64,000 bases of DNA from Litoditis marina (GCA_964036275.1 OZ038433.1:34629336-34693335), one strand, 5' to 3'. Positions 48,962-61,613 are shown, numbered from the stretch's first letter. Notes: a model not told the origin generated them from the letters alone. Translations and numbers: made by a program.

Positions 48962-51900
48962 TTATTTATGTTCTTGGGACTTTTTTTGGGACAGAGTTCC
49001 AAAACCAAATAGAGCATAATCATGGCCGTACAGTTGCTCCAAAACAGCCATCATAATCGGAGAATTGTACAGTTGGACTTCAAGATCTTTTCTTAGTTCA
49101 GAGTTGACAGTTGCGTGGCGAGTTCGCTTTCCGCCTGAAAAGAAAGCACAGATTAATTCAAAGGCGAACGGAATGGAGTTCCGAAGGCGAATAAAATTTC
49201 AAACTTCTCGTAAACAGGAATTGATTCATAATGCACGCAAATCAGACCGAAGCCACGCGATACGGCGTGTCAACAGGATAATAACGTAAGGTTGAGAATT
49301 GGTGGCTCCCGATTCTCGTAATATTTTTCTATCACCGTTCGGTGAGTACTGGTTTGTTTGATGTTATTAATCACCATTGATGCCATCTTCGAAAAAGGAG
49401 ATATGTCTCTCGGGCACCCCGTTTTGTCGAAGGTAGTCACTGATGTCAGCGATCATACGTTGCTGCTCTTTTCCTGCTGCACCATACTTGACGAAATGGA
49501 AACTCTCAAAGTTGTCTGACAACTGACAATACCTAAAAAAGAAGTATGTTGCGGACGCTGTTTCGATGAAAATCCAACAGAAGACAACTCACGAACAGTA
49601 ATGATAATTCTATCGAGGCTGTTAGAAACTGTTATTGAACATTTTCGCTTATCTGGTTTAGTATTGAATTCAGAGGTTGACATGGTTTCCAACATCAAAT
49701 TCTCTAGAACGCCCATTACTTTTTTTTCGTTTTTTTATATCTCAACAAACTGATGAGAAAAATTGGAAATATCTCGTAATGAAAGAGTGCTGTGCCCTAT
49801 TCTCAATATGGAGCCTATACAGTGAGTCAATTCCACAGTCACGTGAAACATGTTTAACACAGCATAACTCACAAAGGTGCAATGACAAAGTGCACGATTC
49901 CTCATTGAAATGCTGACTTCACGTGACTATGCAATTTACTTCTAGTATAGTCGTCTTTCTTCAATGGGAATGGCGAAATGATCAACACTGTTGATAAATT
50001 TAGCCATTATGTTTTGGCTCACCATGTTTGTGGTTGAAAATGCCCAACTTCAACAAACTTCTCATGAGTTGTTCGAAGTAAGGGAGCTATTTTGTTTGTT
50101 TCAACAGCAGTCAAAAGAAGATTTCGGAGATTTTCCAGAAAACATAGCATATCCCCGGAACAATCGAAGCATTGACCTGGCTTTACTGACCTGAAAATAG
50201 GTATTCAGATAAAAAACGAAAAAAAAATAAAAATGGAAGTCTATTCATTGAATGGTAATCGGATTTTGTCTGGTTTTTTTTTTCATATGAGAACTGTGTT
50301 GACAACAAATGTATTGGTGTCAAATGTTGATTTGACGAAAACATATTTAATATGAAAACGCAACCACACCCAAACTTTGATGAGTATAAATCCGAAAACA
50401 TACAAATAGAACAAATTTCACTGAGGCTCAGTCAAAGGGCTCACTCTTTCCAAACCACGCCTATACGGCATAGATGTTGTTTTATTCCGCTGTGTTTGTA
50501 GTTGGCTCTCGTTGCTTTCGGCTTGAAATTCGTCAAATATGATAGGTCAAACTTCAACAAAGATGGGTTTATTTCCTTTAACTGAACCATCACTCACTCG
50601 ATACATCTGTTGACAAATCCACTAAGGAACCGTTCCGTCGGGTCTCGAACCATGAACAAGGTGCTCGGTTGGCTGACCTTGTTTTTTTGAAAGAGCTTTT
50701 TCTCATCATCGCAGGAGCTGTGAGATTATATAATCAACATTTAATATAGGGAAGTGACCAAACAAATATAATATTCTAAAAGAACCGTTGGAACTGAACT
50801 AAAAAAATTTACCTTCTGTCGAAAAATACGCCTGTGATTGTGTTGTTCTCCCTGACAAACTTTTCGGGATTGTATAGATAACAGTACAAATTGGAAAGTA
50901 CTGTGGTCATGGATTTAGGTACGCTGCACACAGATGTGTGAAACTGGGGAGCCACCTGTAACTGGCAAACATCAAACCAGAATAAATTACTTGAAACAAG
51001 CTCACAGTTCAATAATAAAAAGCATACATTCCATGACATTTATCACCAATATGAAGTCACCGAGTTTTCGTAATATACGCGTTTCAATCAAAAAGGAATG
51101 ATGGCAAACTATAAACACGGTGGGGTAGGGCAACATACACCGTACAGTCTTGCGTTGACAACCGAACTCTGAAGGACTCCCATCACCCCTCTAATTGTTA
51201 CAAACACTACATTGGTCAAGCGGAATGGTGTGCAAGTAGCAGTCGATTTTTTTTTGGATCACCATGTTTGGTTAGATTTGTTCTATTCAGTCGCAGTCTT
51301 CAAAGAGCGAATTTTCGGATTTGAGAATTTCATACAAATACTGAATTGTTTTGTTCATGGAGAGATGATTCATTCGCTTACCCGGAAAATACTGGTGCCT
51401 TTCTGGAATGCTGGTAAGTCTCCCTCCTGTTCAGATGATTCTTAAATAAATATCACGGGTCATGACGTCTTATGAGATTTGGAGTAAACTATTTGATTTA
51501 TTTCATTTCAAAGTTTTTCGAACTTTTAATCAGACATTTTTACAATAGTTTGTTGTTATAGTGCAAATTTGTCAATATCGCAAGGAAATATGTGGCACTG
51601 GCGTGGGGACAGATTTTGAAGATTGAAACTTTAGGAAAATCGATGTTTTATTAGTGGCTAGGTGTTGACCGTTAGAGTAACTCCGTGTTCCAACCTAACA
51701 ACTGATTTCATTCCGTTCGAAATACAAAATGAATACATAGGCTCACCAGGGGTGCCCATGTCTAGTCGCATCCTTGTCTTCACGTCTTCCGAGAACGATT
51801 TTTCCGTTTCTGATTGAGTGTTGGGCACAAGTTGCGAGTATGTGTTTTTGTTGACTAACGTTCGCTAAGTTGATTTGCGTTAGGTTTTGAACTTATTAGA

Positions 51901-52416
51901 CGTTAGGTTTTGAACTGTTCAGAAGACGAGAAAACTGTTCTGATTGGTCTGTTTATTTCGATTTATTCCTAATGGAACATAGCTATTGAAAAGCATTAAA
52001 TTAATAAAAATAGATGTGGAACCTAACTAAATTAAGTAATTAACAATTTTACCAAGATTTGATTAGACAGCATAGAATTATAGAAAGAGCAAGTCCAAAT
52101 GTATTGGTCAAAAATGTAAAGCTAATTACAAATTTAACATAAAAAGTAAATTAGTGAGTGGGGTATTTTTTGCAATGCCCGTTTCACACCGAATAACTTC
52201 ACCAAAACCACAGAATAACTTCACCAAAAACACCAAATAACCTCAGCATAACCATGGATGAGTCTACATCCGTCATAAATGCACAAAATATTTAATTTCA
52301 AGCGAAATCAGTGAACCTCACCTTTGGTATGTTAAAAAAAGGACATAAATAAATAAACAACAACAAATTAATGCTGTTATTTTCTTCACAAAACACGACA
52401 TTCCAAAATTTGCCAT
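48962..52416 (-). pseudogene. Carbohydrate sulfotransferase copy 2 (exon 1 frameshifted)
   Basis: Eight exons: 52416-52322, 51864-51747, 51410-51382, 50955-50813, 50717-50598, 50190-50023, 49532-49375 and 49134-48962. The coding parts match the copy at 54999-61613. A 5'-phosphosulfate loop CSVPKSMTTVL lies in exon 4 and a 3'-phosphate motif MVRDPTERFLSGF in exon 5. CFDCSGDMLCFL and HFQPQTW lie in exon 6, and LYGHDYALFGF in exon 8. These are the landmarks of nematode Golgi carbohydrate (chondroitin-type) sulfotransferases, which move sulfate from PAPS to glycan chains. Exon 1 encodes a signal anchor but is one base shorter (95 against 96 nt), which shifts the frame so that exon 2 soon stops. 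Exon 3 keeps its TTACCAG acceptor. It is functional only if an alternative start is used. Confidence 0.8.
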
Positions 52417-53602
52417 AATGCTGCTACCTGAACATGAATGAACAATTGAATGAATGTAATATAGGACGTCAGACATCAATACTTTTACCACAACTGTCGG
52501 CGCCGCTCAGAAACGTGCTGCGCCATGCAGAATTTGTATAACCAAGTGACTTTTCCTTATTACAAGTCTCGTCTTACAGCGCCGATTTTCAGTCTCGCCA
52601 GGAGTGCATTTCACTTTAATACAACTGTATGTCTAGAAATCACAATGTTGTCTTTTATTTTCACAGTCAACATTTTCGCTCAGCTTCTGAAATTGATAAA
52701 AAAAACATTTTTGGTGTCCTACCTTCTGTGAGCAGATAATGTGTGACAAAGTGAATGAATAAACATGGAAACAAAACTGGAAATGTAAATCACAGTACGG
52801 CTCGAACCCAATGAAGTATCACAACAAATCAATATACAGAAAAGATTAAATGTTCATTCTCAATTCCCGGAGGTCGGTTACAACAAAAAATGCTATTGAT
52901 AACCAAACCAATTTGGGATCATGATTTCAATATAGATGAAGTTTCACCGATCTACACCCTAGTTATATTGAATGAGTTATTTTTCCCTCCACATGTTCAG
53001 TCGTCCAGATTATACAAAACGCGGATTTCAGTTTGAGAGAAAATCGTGAAAAAAATCCGATTCCACAACTTTTTGCAAGTCAGAAATCGGATTTGCAATT
53101 CAATTGGAATGAATTGACTTCCAATTCAGCTCCTTTTCGAGTCAAATTTCTTCATTAACAACCCTATCATACAAGACTGATGTTTCCCGACGCAGAGTCG
53201 CAGATCTGTTGCGGGGGTATTGAATTGAATCATTCTTGCCGGAGCTGCTGCTTGCGTCTGTCTACGGCGAAATACCCACAGCATGGGTGAGTTTGAGAAG
53301 AATGCAGAGTTGAGATAAAACTACAATATTTCGTCTATCCATATTTCGTCTCAGCTTGTAAAAACACGACAACAAACAGATAGAGTAACTATGAAAATGT
53401 CTGAGTATAATTACAATCTCGTGAAAGAGGCAACCATGAATACAGTAACTAATCGACCTGCTAGATTAGTCACTGTATTCATCGAGGACTGGATTGAGCG
53501 GACGACTTGCGGACTCGGTGCGTAGTACGTATGCTAGAAAATCCCTGTACTTTCATCCCACCCTGCCCCTTTGCCTCACTCTTTCTAGTCTCTTACGTTA
53601 AA

Positions 53603-53621
53603 GGGGGGGGGGGGGGGGGGG
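53603..53621 (+). repeat. Poly-G tract (19 G)
   Basis: Uninterrupted G run. In the other duplication unit the same place reads GGGGGGAGGGGGAGGGGG, so the run has changed since duplication. Long poly-G/C tracts are typical of nematode genomes. Confidence 0.8.
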
Positions 53622-53636
53622 CAACAACATCCCCGA

Positions 53637-54251
53637 TAGATTGGTTAAGGAATTGAATTGAATTGGAATTGGAATTGAAAAGAATTGAAAACCAATTCCA
53701 AAGAATTGAATTGAATTGGTTTTTGAGTGAAACCAATTCTAAGAATTGAATTGAATTGAATTGGTTTTGTTATAAGAAAATCGGAATTGAATTGAATTGG
53801 TTTTTGACAGCCAGAAAAAAAATTGAATTGAATTGAATTGGTTTTTCTTGAGAATTGATAAAAAGAATTGGAATTGGTCCGGAATTGATTCAGAATTGAA
53901 ATTTTAAACTTCTTCGAAATGCCAGTTTATTGTTTTGTTCTATCTAGTTCGAATGTATTTGTTGTAAAAAGCAACAGAAAAAAATTCCTTAAGAATTGAA
54001 ATTGGAATTGAATTTTCAATAATTGGTCGGAATTGGTCGGAATTGGAATTGAATTGAATTGGTTTTTGAAAACATTGAAAGAATTGGAATTGAAATTTTG
54101 GAATTTTTCGAGAATTGGTTGGAATTGGAATTGAATTGAATTGGTTTTTTGAAATGATGAAAGAATTGGAATTGAAATTTTGGAATTTTTCGAGAATTGG
54201 TTGAAATTGGAATTGAATTGAATTGATTTCTGGAATTGGTTAACCACTCTA
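53637..54251. mobile_element. hAT-like MITE packed with GAATT arrays, copy 2
   Basis: 615 bp with inverted ends TAGATTGGTTAA / TTAACCACTCTA (one mismatch) and an 8-bp target duplication ATCCCCGA (53629-53636 and 54252-54259). In duplication unit 2 the site is empty: a single ATCCCCGA at 62827-62834. The interior is GAATT/GGAATT repeats with recurring AATTGGTTTTT(G) spacers, as in the element at 19109-19829. Confidence 0.85.
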
Positions 54252-54503
54252 ATCCCCGATTACTTACCATTTTTTTACTGACAGGCTGAAAGGTCTGAAC
54301 CCACAGTGTCTGGAATGTATAAAACGCTACACCGATTTGTGATTGCTCAGTTCAGTGATTCCAACGTTTTTCACGTTTTCGAATTGAGATTACATCTGAA
54401 GTTTTTCTTTGATTGAAAGAAAAATAACGAGTCCTCAATAGCCCAACTAAAGACACGATTAAATTTTGTCAGTATGGGCGCATGCACTTTGTTTTTTTTT
54501 CAG

Positions 54504-54605
54504 CTTCTTTACCTAAACTATGTGCGGACTGTGGTTCCATATGGACATGTTCTGATTGCGGACAATAGGTACACCGTATTCAAATACCCACTTCGTTATG
54601 CGCAG
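54504..54605 (+). pseudogene. Orphan chemoreceptor exon 3, unit 1
   Basis: A single 102-nt exon between a TTTTTTTTCAG acceptor and a GTACGG donor encodes VVPYGHVLIADNRYTVFKYP, the TM3 exon of the 15-34 kb receptor family. No other receptor exon lies nearby. One Ala of the AANRY motif is Asp here (GCG GAC against GCG GCC in unit 2). Confidence 0.8.
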
Positions 54606-54998
54606 GTACGGCTGATTATATCTGTACGGAATATAGATTCGATCAAGGAGAACTGTTGACATCTCATGTTATAAAACCAAACACAGATTGCAGTGTTGGT
54701 AGGTTACAGTCGTCTGTAGTTCGAAAAAAAGCAATGAGCAGGTGTTTGGCATGAGGACAGGTAGGTAGGCATACCCGAAAACTCAGATCTAATTCTGCGT
54801 CTCTGGCTTACAGTTACATTACAGTTTAGTGGGCGGAGTCAATTGTGTTGGAAAGTTTCCAATAGCGAATAGCCTAATCAAAATTGTGCACCAGCTGGGT
54901 ATTGAACTCAGCTGTGATGGCTGGTGCGGCGCCCACAAGCAGCCGGCCATCTGAACATGGTCCCCCAAACTAAAAACAGTCATATCTAATCATCCAAT

Positions 54999-57900
54999 TT
55001 ATTTATGTTCTTGGGACCTTTTTTGGGACAGAGTTCCAAAACCAAATAGAGCATAATCATGGCCGTACAGTTGCTCCAAAACAGCCATCATAATCGGAGA
55101 ATTGTACAGTTGGACTTCAAGATCTTTTCTTAGTGTAGAGTTGACAGTTGCGTGGCGAGTTCGCTTTCCGCCTGAAAAGAAAGCACAGATTAATTCAAAG
55201 GCGAACGGAATGGAGTTCCGAAGGCGAATAAAATTTCAAACTTCTCGTAAACAGGAATTTATTCATAATGCGCGCAAATCCGACCGAAGCCACGCGATAC
55301 GGTGTGTCTACAGAATAATAACGAAAGGTTGAGAATTGGTGGCTCCCGATTCTCGTAATATTTTTCTATCACCGTTCGGTGAGTACTGGTTTGTTTGATG
55401 TTATTAATCACCATTGATGCCATCTTCGAAAAAGGAGATATGTCTCTCGGGCACCCCGTTTTGTCGAAGGTAGTCACTGATGTCAGCGATCATACGTTGC
55501 TGCTCTTTTCCTGCTGCACCATACTTGACGAAATGGAAACTCTCAAAGTTGTCTGACAACTGACAATACCTAAAAAAGAAGTTTGTTGCGGACGCTGTTT
55601 CGATGAAAAGCAAGGAAAATACAACTCACGAACAGTGATGATAATTCTATCGACGCTGTTAGAAACTGTTATTGAAAATGGCCTATCTGGTTTAGTATTG
55701 AATTCAGAGGTGACATGGTTTCCAACATCAAATTCTCTAGAACGCCCATTACTTTTTTCTCGTTTTTTTTAGATCTCAACAAACTGATGAGAAACATTGG
55801 AAATATGGCGAAATCTCGTGATGAAAGAGTGCTGTGCCCTATTCTCAATATGGAGCCTATACAGTAAGTCAATTCCACAGTCACGCGAAACATGTTTAAC
55901 ACAGCATAACTCACAAACGTGCAATGACAAAGTGCACGATTCCTCATTGAAATGCTGACTTCACGTGACTATGCAATTCACTTCTAGTATAGTCGTCTTT
56001 CTTCAATGGGAATGGCGAAATGATCAACACTGTTGATAAATTTAGCCATTATGTTTTGGCTCACCATGTTTGTGGTTGAAAATGCCCAACTTCAACAAAC
56101 TTCTCATGAGTTGTTCGAAGTAAGGGAGCTATTTTGTTTGTTTCAACAGCAGTCAAAAGAAGATTTCGGAGATTTTCCAGAAAACATAGCATATCCCCGG
56201 AACAATCGAAGCATTGACCTGTCTTTACTGACCTGAAAATAGGTATTCAGAAAAGAAACGAGAGAACGGAAGTAATAATGATATCCCAACTGTAGGCTTT
56301 TAATTTTCAAAGTTTTGTCGGCTAAACTGTATATGGAAGTCTATTCATTGAATGGTAATCGGATTTTGTCTGTTTTTTTTTCATATGAGAACAGAGAAGT
56401 TGAAAACAAATGTATTGATGTCAAATGTTGATTTGACGAAAACATATTTAATGTGAGAACGCAACCACACCCAAACTTTGATGAGTATAAATCCCCGCCC
56501 CCCATACAATGCTAATGTCACCCTTTCCATGTTCCATGTTTCCATGTTCCATGTTTCCATGGCACAGTCTCAAGACACATGGCAAGCGAAATTACGATAA
56601 AATGCTTCAAAATTAATGTTTTTCAAAATACTTTTTTCTGATTCGTATCTAAATCGAAAGAACTCACAAACAATGATATTCAAAATTTTGTAATATCGCG
56701 CACGCGCGCACGCGACGCGACAAAATTTTGAAAGTAGGTTTTATCGGACAAAAATTGGAGAACGGATGTAATCATACTTGCTGAAGCCGAATACTATTTT
56801 AAATTTTTGAACACGCGTGCACGCGACGCGACAGAATTCTTAAAATGATACAAAAATGTACGAAACTCGACGAACGGTTGTAGTTAACACAACTTTCAAA
56901 TCTACATGTCGAGTGTGGAATTTTTTCGCGTTGTGGCTGTTGAACAGACGGACACAACATAACACCCAGAAACTGTTTTGAGTGCTCCATTTTGCATCCT
57001 CGCATACCGAATTTTAAAAATTTTCGGAACGTGTGATGTTCATAACTTCAAAGCTTGATAAAAGGGTCGTGCAAAATCAAACGGGTCAAAAAATCATGTA
57101 CTAATAATCTACAGCGAGTTATTCCGTCCAAATCACTCACTTACACCTACCATTATTTAACACTAATATTGATTATCGATTATTTACCTAGGGCGTTTTC
57201 AACAAAAAATTCACTTTTAAAACGTGTTTTTCTCGAAAAACGCCCCCCTAACCCCTATTGTGAACACAACTTTTCCATAGCAGAATTTTGTGATCTACAT
57301 TTTAACGTGCGCGAAATTTGCATATCTTGTGAATTTCGGCCGTAAATTGGACAATACGGACCAAAAATCCGTTATTTTTGATTTGGGAGCTTCGTTTCTC
57401 TTGGAATCGTCTAATTTTTGACATACCACATGAGAGCCCTATTCGAAATCTACCATGAACTTTTGAACGGAAACTGTGCACGAAATCGTGCATTATTCGT
57501 GCACTCGTTCCGTACCTTGATGCACGATGAAACTCGTACAATTTAAAGCACACCAATGAATTTCTCATACTCGATTTACCCCATAACAGGAACATATTCA
57601 AGTTTCAACATCATATAACCGAGATATGGCTGTTTTAAAAATTTGAAAAGCAATGCGGTCCCCAGCCCTCTTATATACAATGCAATATGTCATTTTTCGT
57701 GTGTTCCGTGTGCGCCCGGCGGTGACGCGTCACCGCCATATCTGTCATCATTCAACACAGAATTCATGATAAAATGCGTCAAAATTCATATTTTTCAAAA
57801 TACTTTTTTTTGATTCGTGTCAAAATTGAAAAAGCTATCCATATATTACAACAAAATTTTCAAACAATGGTGATGTTATTGAGTTTTTGCCCAACGTGAT

Positions 57901-60900
57901 ATTTGACGCGCTAATCAAAACGTTTTGTTTCTAATCGAAGTGAGCGAGAAAGTTGTTTTAACTTGTACGTTTTTGATGGACTACAATGAAAAAAGATCTT
58001 ATCTTTCGAATGGTATAACTTTTAAATTCCACAACTTTGTAGTTTTCGTGTTACACAGCTTGTTTCGAAATGTCTCAGTTTCATCATTTTGAGACGCTCT
58101 GTAAACTCAGTCTTAACTCATGTTAATTGTGACGTTATCAGTAAAAGTTTGTTTTTCCTCCTTGCCTGGAACATCTTCTATTTGAAAATGTTATCAAATT
58201 TTTGTTATGATGTCTGAGTCGTGCGTAGCCAATTGTTTTTCACGAAAAAGGCCGCAAACTTTTACTAATAATGCTCGTGTTCAGTCAGTTTTCAACATTT
58301 TTTCATAAAATAAACGGTATATAACTCGGAACTCACTTTTAAAAAAGGAAATACTACTCAATTTTCGTGAAAGTTCAAATGAAAAATTTTAGTACCTTAT
58401 TTTTCAGGCCAAACTGCACCAAACAGTTTCGACTCAAATTCTACAAATTTGATATTATGCGGTAGAGAAAATTATCATGTATGCCTCTGTGAAATTTGAT
58501 GAAATTATCTACATGACGAGTTCATCAAGATCGACCAACTCAGGCATTCGTGCGAAACTGCCGCGCGTAGGTGCGCATGGCTGGCGTTTACTTCCCTATT
58601 GGCAATATGGGGTCAGCGTAATCAGCAATAAGCAATTATAATAAATACGACATCCGTGACTTGTTAAACACAAAGCTTATACACCTGTTTTAGTTTAATA
58701 TATTATTTATGTTGTTTGACAAGTCTATGGCGCAAAGTGCAAACTACAAAATACGTTGGCCGGCCTCGTAACTACGTTAAAAAATTAGCAAAATATGTTC
58801 GCAGGCCTTTCAATGTATTCTCTTCAGCAGGCTGTTGGTACGTATTGAATTTCACAAAATATGTTGGAAGACCTCACAATTACGCGAAACTTGTTGACAG
58901 TACAATTACACGCGTTTGTATCAACAACATACGTTGGCTGGCCATACAAAAACGTGAAATTCGTTACCAGTAAGCTGGCACGCGCTGAAATCAACAAAAT
59001 ATGGTGGTAGGCCTCAAATTTACGTGATACTAATTGCAGTACATTGGCACGCGTTTATATCGTTAAATACGTTGCCAGTTCTTACAAAAACCGTAGAAAT
59101 GTTCAGCAGTGAATTGGCACGCGTTAACTTCCACAAAGTATGATGGCAGGCCTCACCATAATTTAAAAAATTCTGGACAGTACAGTGGCACGCATTTGTA
59201 TTAAAGAAATACGTTTGCAGTCCTCACAAAAACAGTGAACTCTTCAGTAGTAAGTTGGTACGCGTTAAATTTAACAAAATATGGCGGCAGGCCTTATTAC
59301 GTCAAGTTGTTAGATAGTACAACGACACGCGTTTGTACCAACGAGAAACGTTTGCAGTCCTTACAAGAACAGTAAACTCTTCAGTAATAAGTTAACACGC
59401 GTTAAATTTTAAAATACGTTGGCAGGCCTTACAATTACGTGAAGGTTTTTGCAGGTTGTTGAATGGCATTAAAAGTTAGTTCATTCAACGCAATGCAGGC
59501 ATGTTTGGTATCGTTTTGTACGGAATTTTTCAAATAATTATACAACATATATAACCGCTAGACGCCGCAGGCGTCTAGTCCAAAAACATACAAATAGAAC
59601 AAATTTCACTGAGGCTCAGCCAAAGGGCTCACTCTTTCCAAACCAAGCCTATACGGCATAGGTGTTGTTTTATTCCGCTGTGTTTGTAGTTGGTTCTCAT
59701 TGCTTTCGGCTTGAAATTCGTCAAATATGATAGGTCGAACTTCAAAAAAGATGGGTTTATTTCCCATGACTAAACCATCACTCACTCGATACATCTGTTG
59801 ACAAATCCACTAAGGAACCGTTCCGTCGGGTCTCGAACCATGAACAAGGTGCTCGGATGGCTGACCTTGTTTTTTTGAAAGAGCTTTTTCTCATCATCGC
59901 AAGAGCTGTGAGATTATATAATCAACATTTAATATAGGGAAGTGATCAAACAAATAGAACATTCTAAAAGAACCGTTGGAACTCAACTAAAAAAATCTAC
60001 CTTCTGTCGAAAAATACGCCTGTGATTGTGTTGTTCTCCCTGACAAACTTTTCGGGATTGTATAGATAACAGTACAAATTGGAGAGTACTGTGGTCATGG
60101 ATTTAGGTACGCTGCACACAGATGTGTGAAACTGGGGAGCCACCTGTAACTCGCAAACATCAAACCAGAATAAATTACTTGAAACAAGCTCACAGTTTAA
60201 TAATAAAAAGCATACAAGCCTAGTTTCCATGACATTTATCACCAATATGAAGTCACCGAATTTTCGTAATATACGCGTTTCAATCAAAAAGGAATGATAG
60301 CAAACCATAAACACGGTGGGGTAGGGCAACATACACCGTACAGTCTTGCGTTGACGACCGAACTCTAAAGGACTCCCAACACCCCTTTAATCGTTACAAA
60401 CACTACATTGGTCAAGCGGAATAATGTGCAAGTAGCAGTCGATTTTTTTTTTGGATCACCATGTTTGGTTAGATTCGTTCTATTCAGTCGCAGTATTCAA
60501 AGAGCAAACTTTCGGATTTGGGAATTTCATACAAATACTGAATTGTTCTTGTTCATGGAGAGATGATTCATTCGCTTACCCGGAAAATACTGGTGCCTTT
60601 CTGGAATGGTGGTAAGTCTCCCTCCAGTTCAGATGATTCTTAAATAAATATCACGGGTCATGACGTCTTATGAGATATGGAGTAAACTATTCGATTTATT
60701 TCATTTCAAAGTTTTTCGAACTTTTAATCAGACATTTTTACAATAGTTTGTTGTTATAGTGCAAATTTGTCAATATCGCAAGGAAATATGTGGCACTGGC
60801 GTGGGGACAGATTTTGAAGATTGAAACTTGAGGAAAATCGATGTTTTATTAGTGGCTAGATGTTGATTGTTAGAGTAACTCCGTGTTCCAACCTCACAAC

Positions 60901-61613
60901 TGATTTCATTCCGTTCGAAATACAAAATGAATACATAGGCTCACCAGGGGTGCCCATGTCTAGTCGCATCCTTGCCTTCACGTCTTCCGAGAACGATTTT
61001 TCCGTTTCTGATTGAGTGTTGGGCACAAGTTGCGAGTATGTGTTTTTGTTGACTAACGTTCGCTAAGTTGATTTGCGTTAGGTTTTGAACTCATTAGACG
61101 TTGGGTTTTGAACTGTTCAGAAGACGAGAAAACTGTTCTGATTGGTCTGTTCATTTCGATATATTCCTAATGGAACATAGCTATTGAAAAGCATCAAATT
61201 AATAAAAATGGATGTGGAACCTAACTAAATTATATAATTAACAATTTTACCAAGATTTGATTAGACAGCATAAAATTATAGAAAGAGCAAGTCCAAATGT
61301 TGGTCAAAAATGTGAAGCTAATTACAAATTTAACATAAAAAGTAAATTAGTGAGTGGGGTATTTTTTGCAATGCCCGTTTCACACCAAATAACTTCACAA
61401 AAACCACAAAATAACTTCACCAAAAACACCAAATAACCTCAGCATAACCATGGATGAGTCTACATTCGTCATAAATGCACAAAATATTTAATTTCAAGCG
61501 AAATCAGTGAACCTCACCTCTGGTATGTTAAGAAAAAGTACATAAATAAATAAACAACAACAAATTAATGCTGTTATTTTCTTCACAAAACACGACATTC
61601 CAACATTTGCCAT
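54999..61613 (-). CDS. Carbohydrate sulfotransferase copy 3 (Golgi type II, PAPS-dependent)
   Basis: Eight exons give a 334-residue frame: 61613-61518, 61062-60945, 60608-60580, 60143-60001, 59905-59786, 56232-56065, 55569-55412 and 55171-54999. Exon 1 encodes a short cytosolic tail and a signal anchor (residues about 10-28, ITALICCCLFIYVLFL). The PAPS-binding loop CSVPKSMTTVL has Lys95, and the 3'-phosphate motif MVRDPTERFLSGF has Arg153 and Ser161. A CFDCSGDMLCFL segment (176-187), HFQPQTW (219-225) and the C-terminal LYGHDYALFGF follow, as in nematode Sulfotransfer_2 enzymes acting on chondroitin-like glycans. The reading frame is whole, but the acceptor of 29-nt exon 3 is TTACCAC, not TTACCAG as in copy 2. 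Normal splicing is doubtful and it may be a recent pseudogene. Intron 5 contains a Helitron. Confidence 0.82.
56522..56566 (+). repeat. Short tandem repeat of CCATGTTCCATGTTT type
   Basis: About 2.5 copies of an 18-bp unit built from CCATGTT words, near the 5' end of the Helitron. Confidence 0.6.
58740..59460 (+). repeat. Alternating ~70-bp tandem array inside the Helitron
   Basis: CACGCG-like anchors recur at 58909, 58979, 59048, 59118, 59189, 59259, 59326 and 59396, a spacing of 67-71 bp. Two unit types alternate. One has CGCGTTTGTATCAAC followed by ACGTTGGCAG(T)CCT; the other has CGCGTTAAATTTAAC followed by ATGGCAGGCC. The real period is thus a ~140-bp dimer. No long open frame is shared between units. 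Confidence 0.75.
59558..59578 (+). terminator. Helitron 3' terminal hairpin
   Basis: Perfect 9-bp stem CTAGACGCC / GGCGTCTAG with a 3-nt loop GCA, ending at the CTAG terminus. In Helitrons this structure is thought to signal the end of rolling-circle transfer. Confidence 0.75.

Larger units (their letters stand above)
48776..54806. repeat. Tandem segmental duplication, unit 1 (about 6 kb)
   Basis: From GTTTAGTGGGCGGAG at 48786 to CTAATTCTGCGTC near 54800 this unit matches unit 2 (54815-63258) nearly base for base. The exceptions are a 615-bp hAT-like MITE present only here, about 135 bp after it that is missing in unit 2, and a 3.1-kb Helitron present only in unit 2. Each unit carries one sulfotransferase gene (minus) and one orphan chemoreceptor exon (plus). 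Confidence 0.9.
56492..59578 (+). mobile_element. Non-autonomous Helitron, 3,087 bp
   Basis: It sits between A (56491) and T (59579) of the host. The empty site in unit 1 reads GAGTATAAATCCGAAAAC at about 50383-50400. The element begins TCCCCGCCCC and ends CTAG. Its 3' terminus is a perfect 9-bp hairpin (CTAGACGCC, loop GCA, GGCGTCTAG). A-to-T insertion without target duplication, 5' TC, 3' CTAG and a terminal hairpin are the Helitron hallmarks. No Rep/helicase frame is present. Internal repeats include a ~75-bp block at 56589 repeated at 57762, GCACGCGACGCGACA near 56705 and 56818, and a tandem array (58740-59460). It lies in intron 5 of the sulfotransferase gene. Confidence 0.88.

Noticed and set aside
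49991..50194. Plus-strand open frame, repeated at 56033-56236, looking like a conserved small protein
   Set aside because: It is the antisense of sulfotransferase exon 6 (CFDC...HFQPQTW) and is conserved only because of the segmental duplication.
58740..59460. A CRISPR-like array
   Set aside because: Units are contiguous, diverged and alternating with no spacers. The host is a nematode and the array lies in a Helitron.
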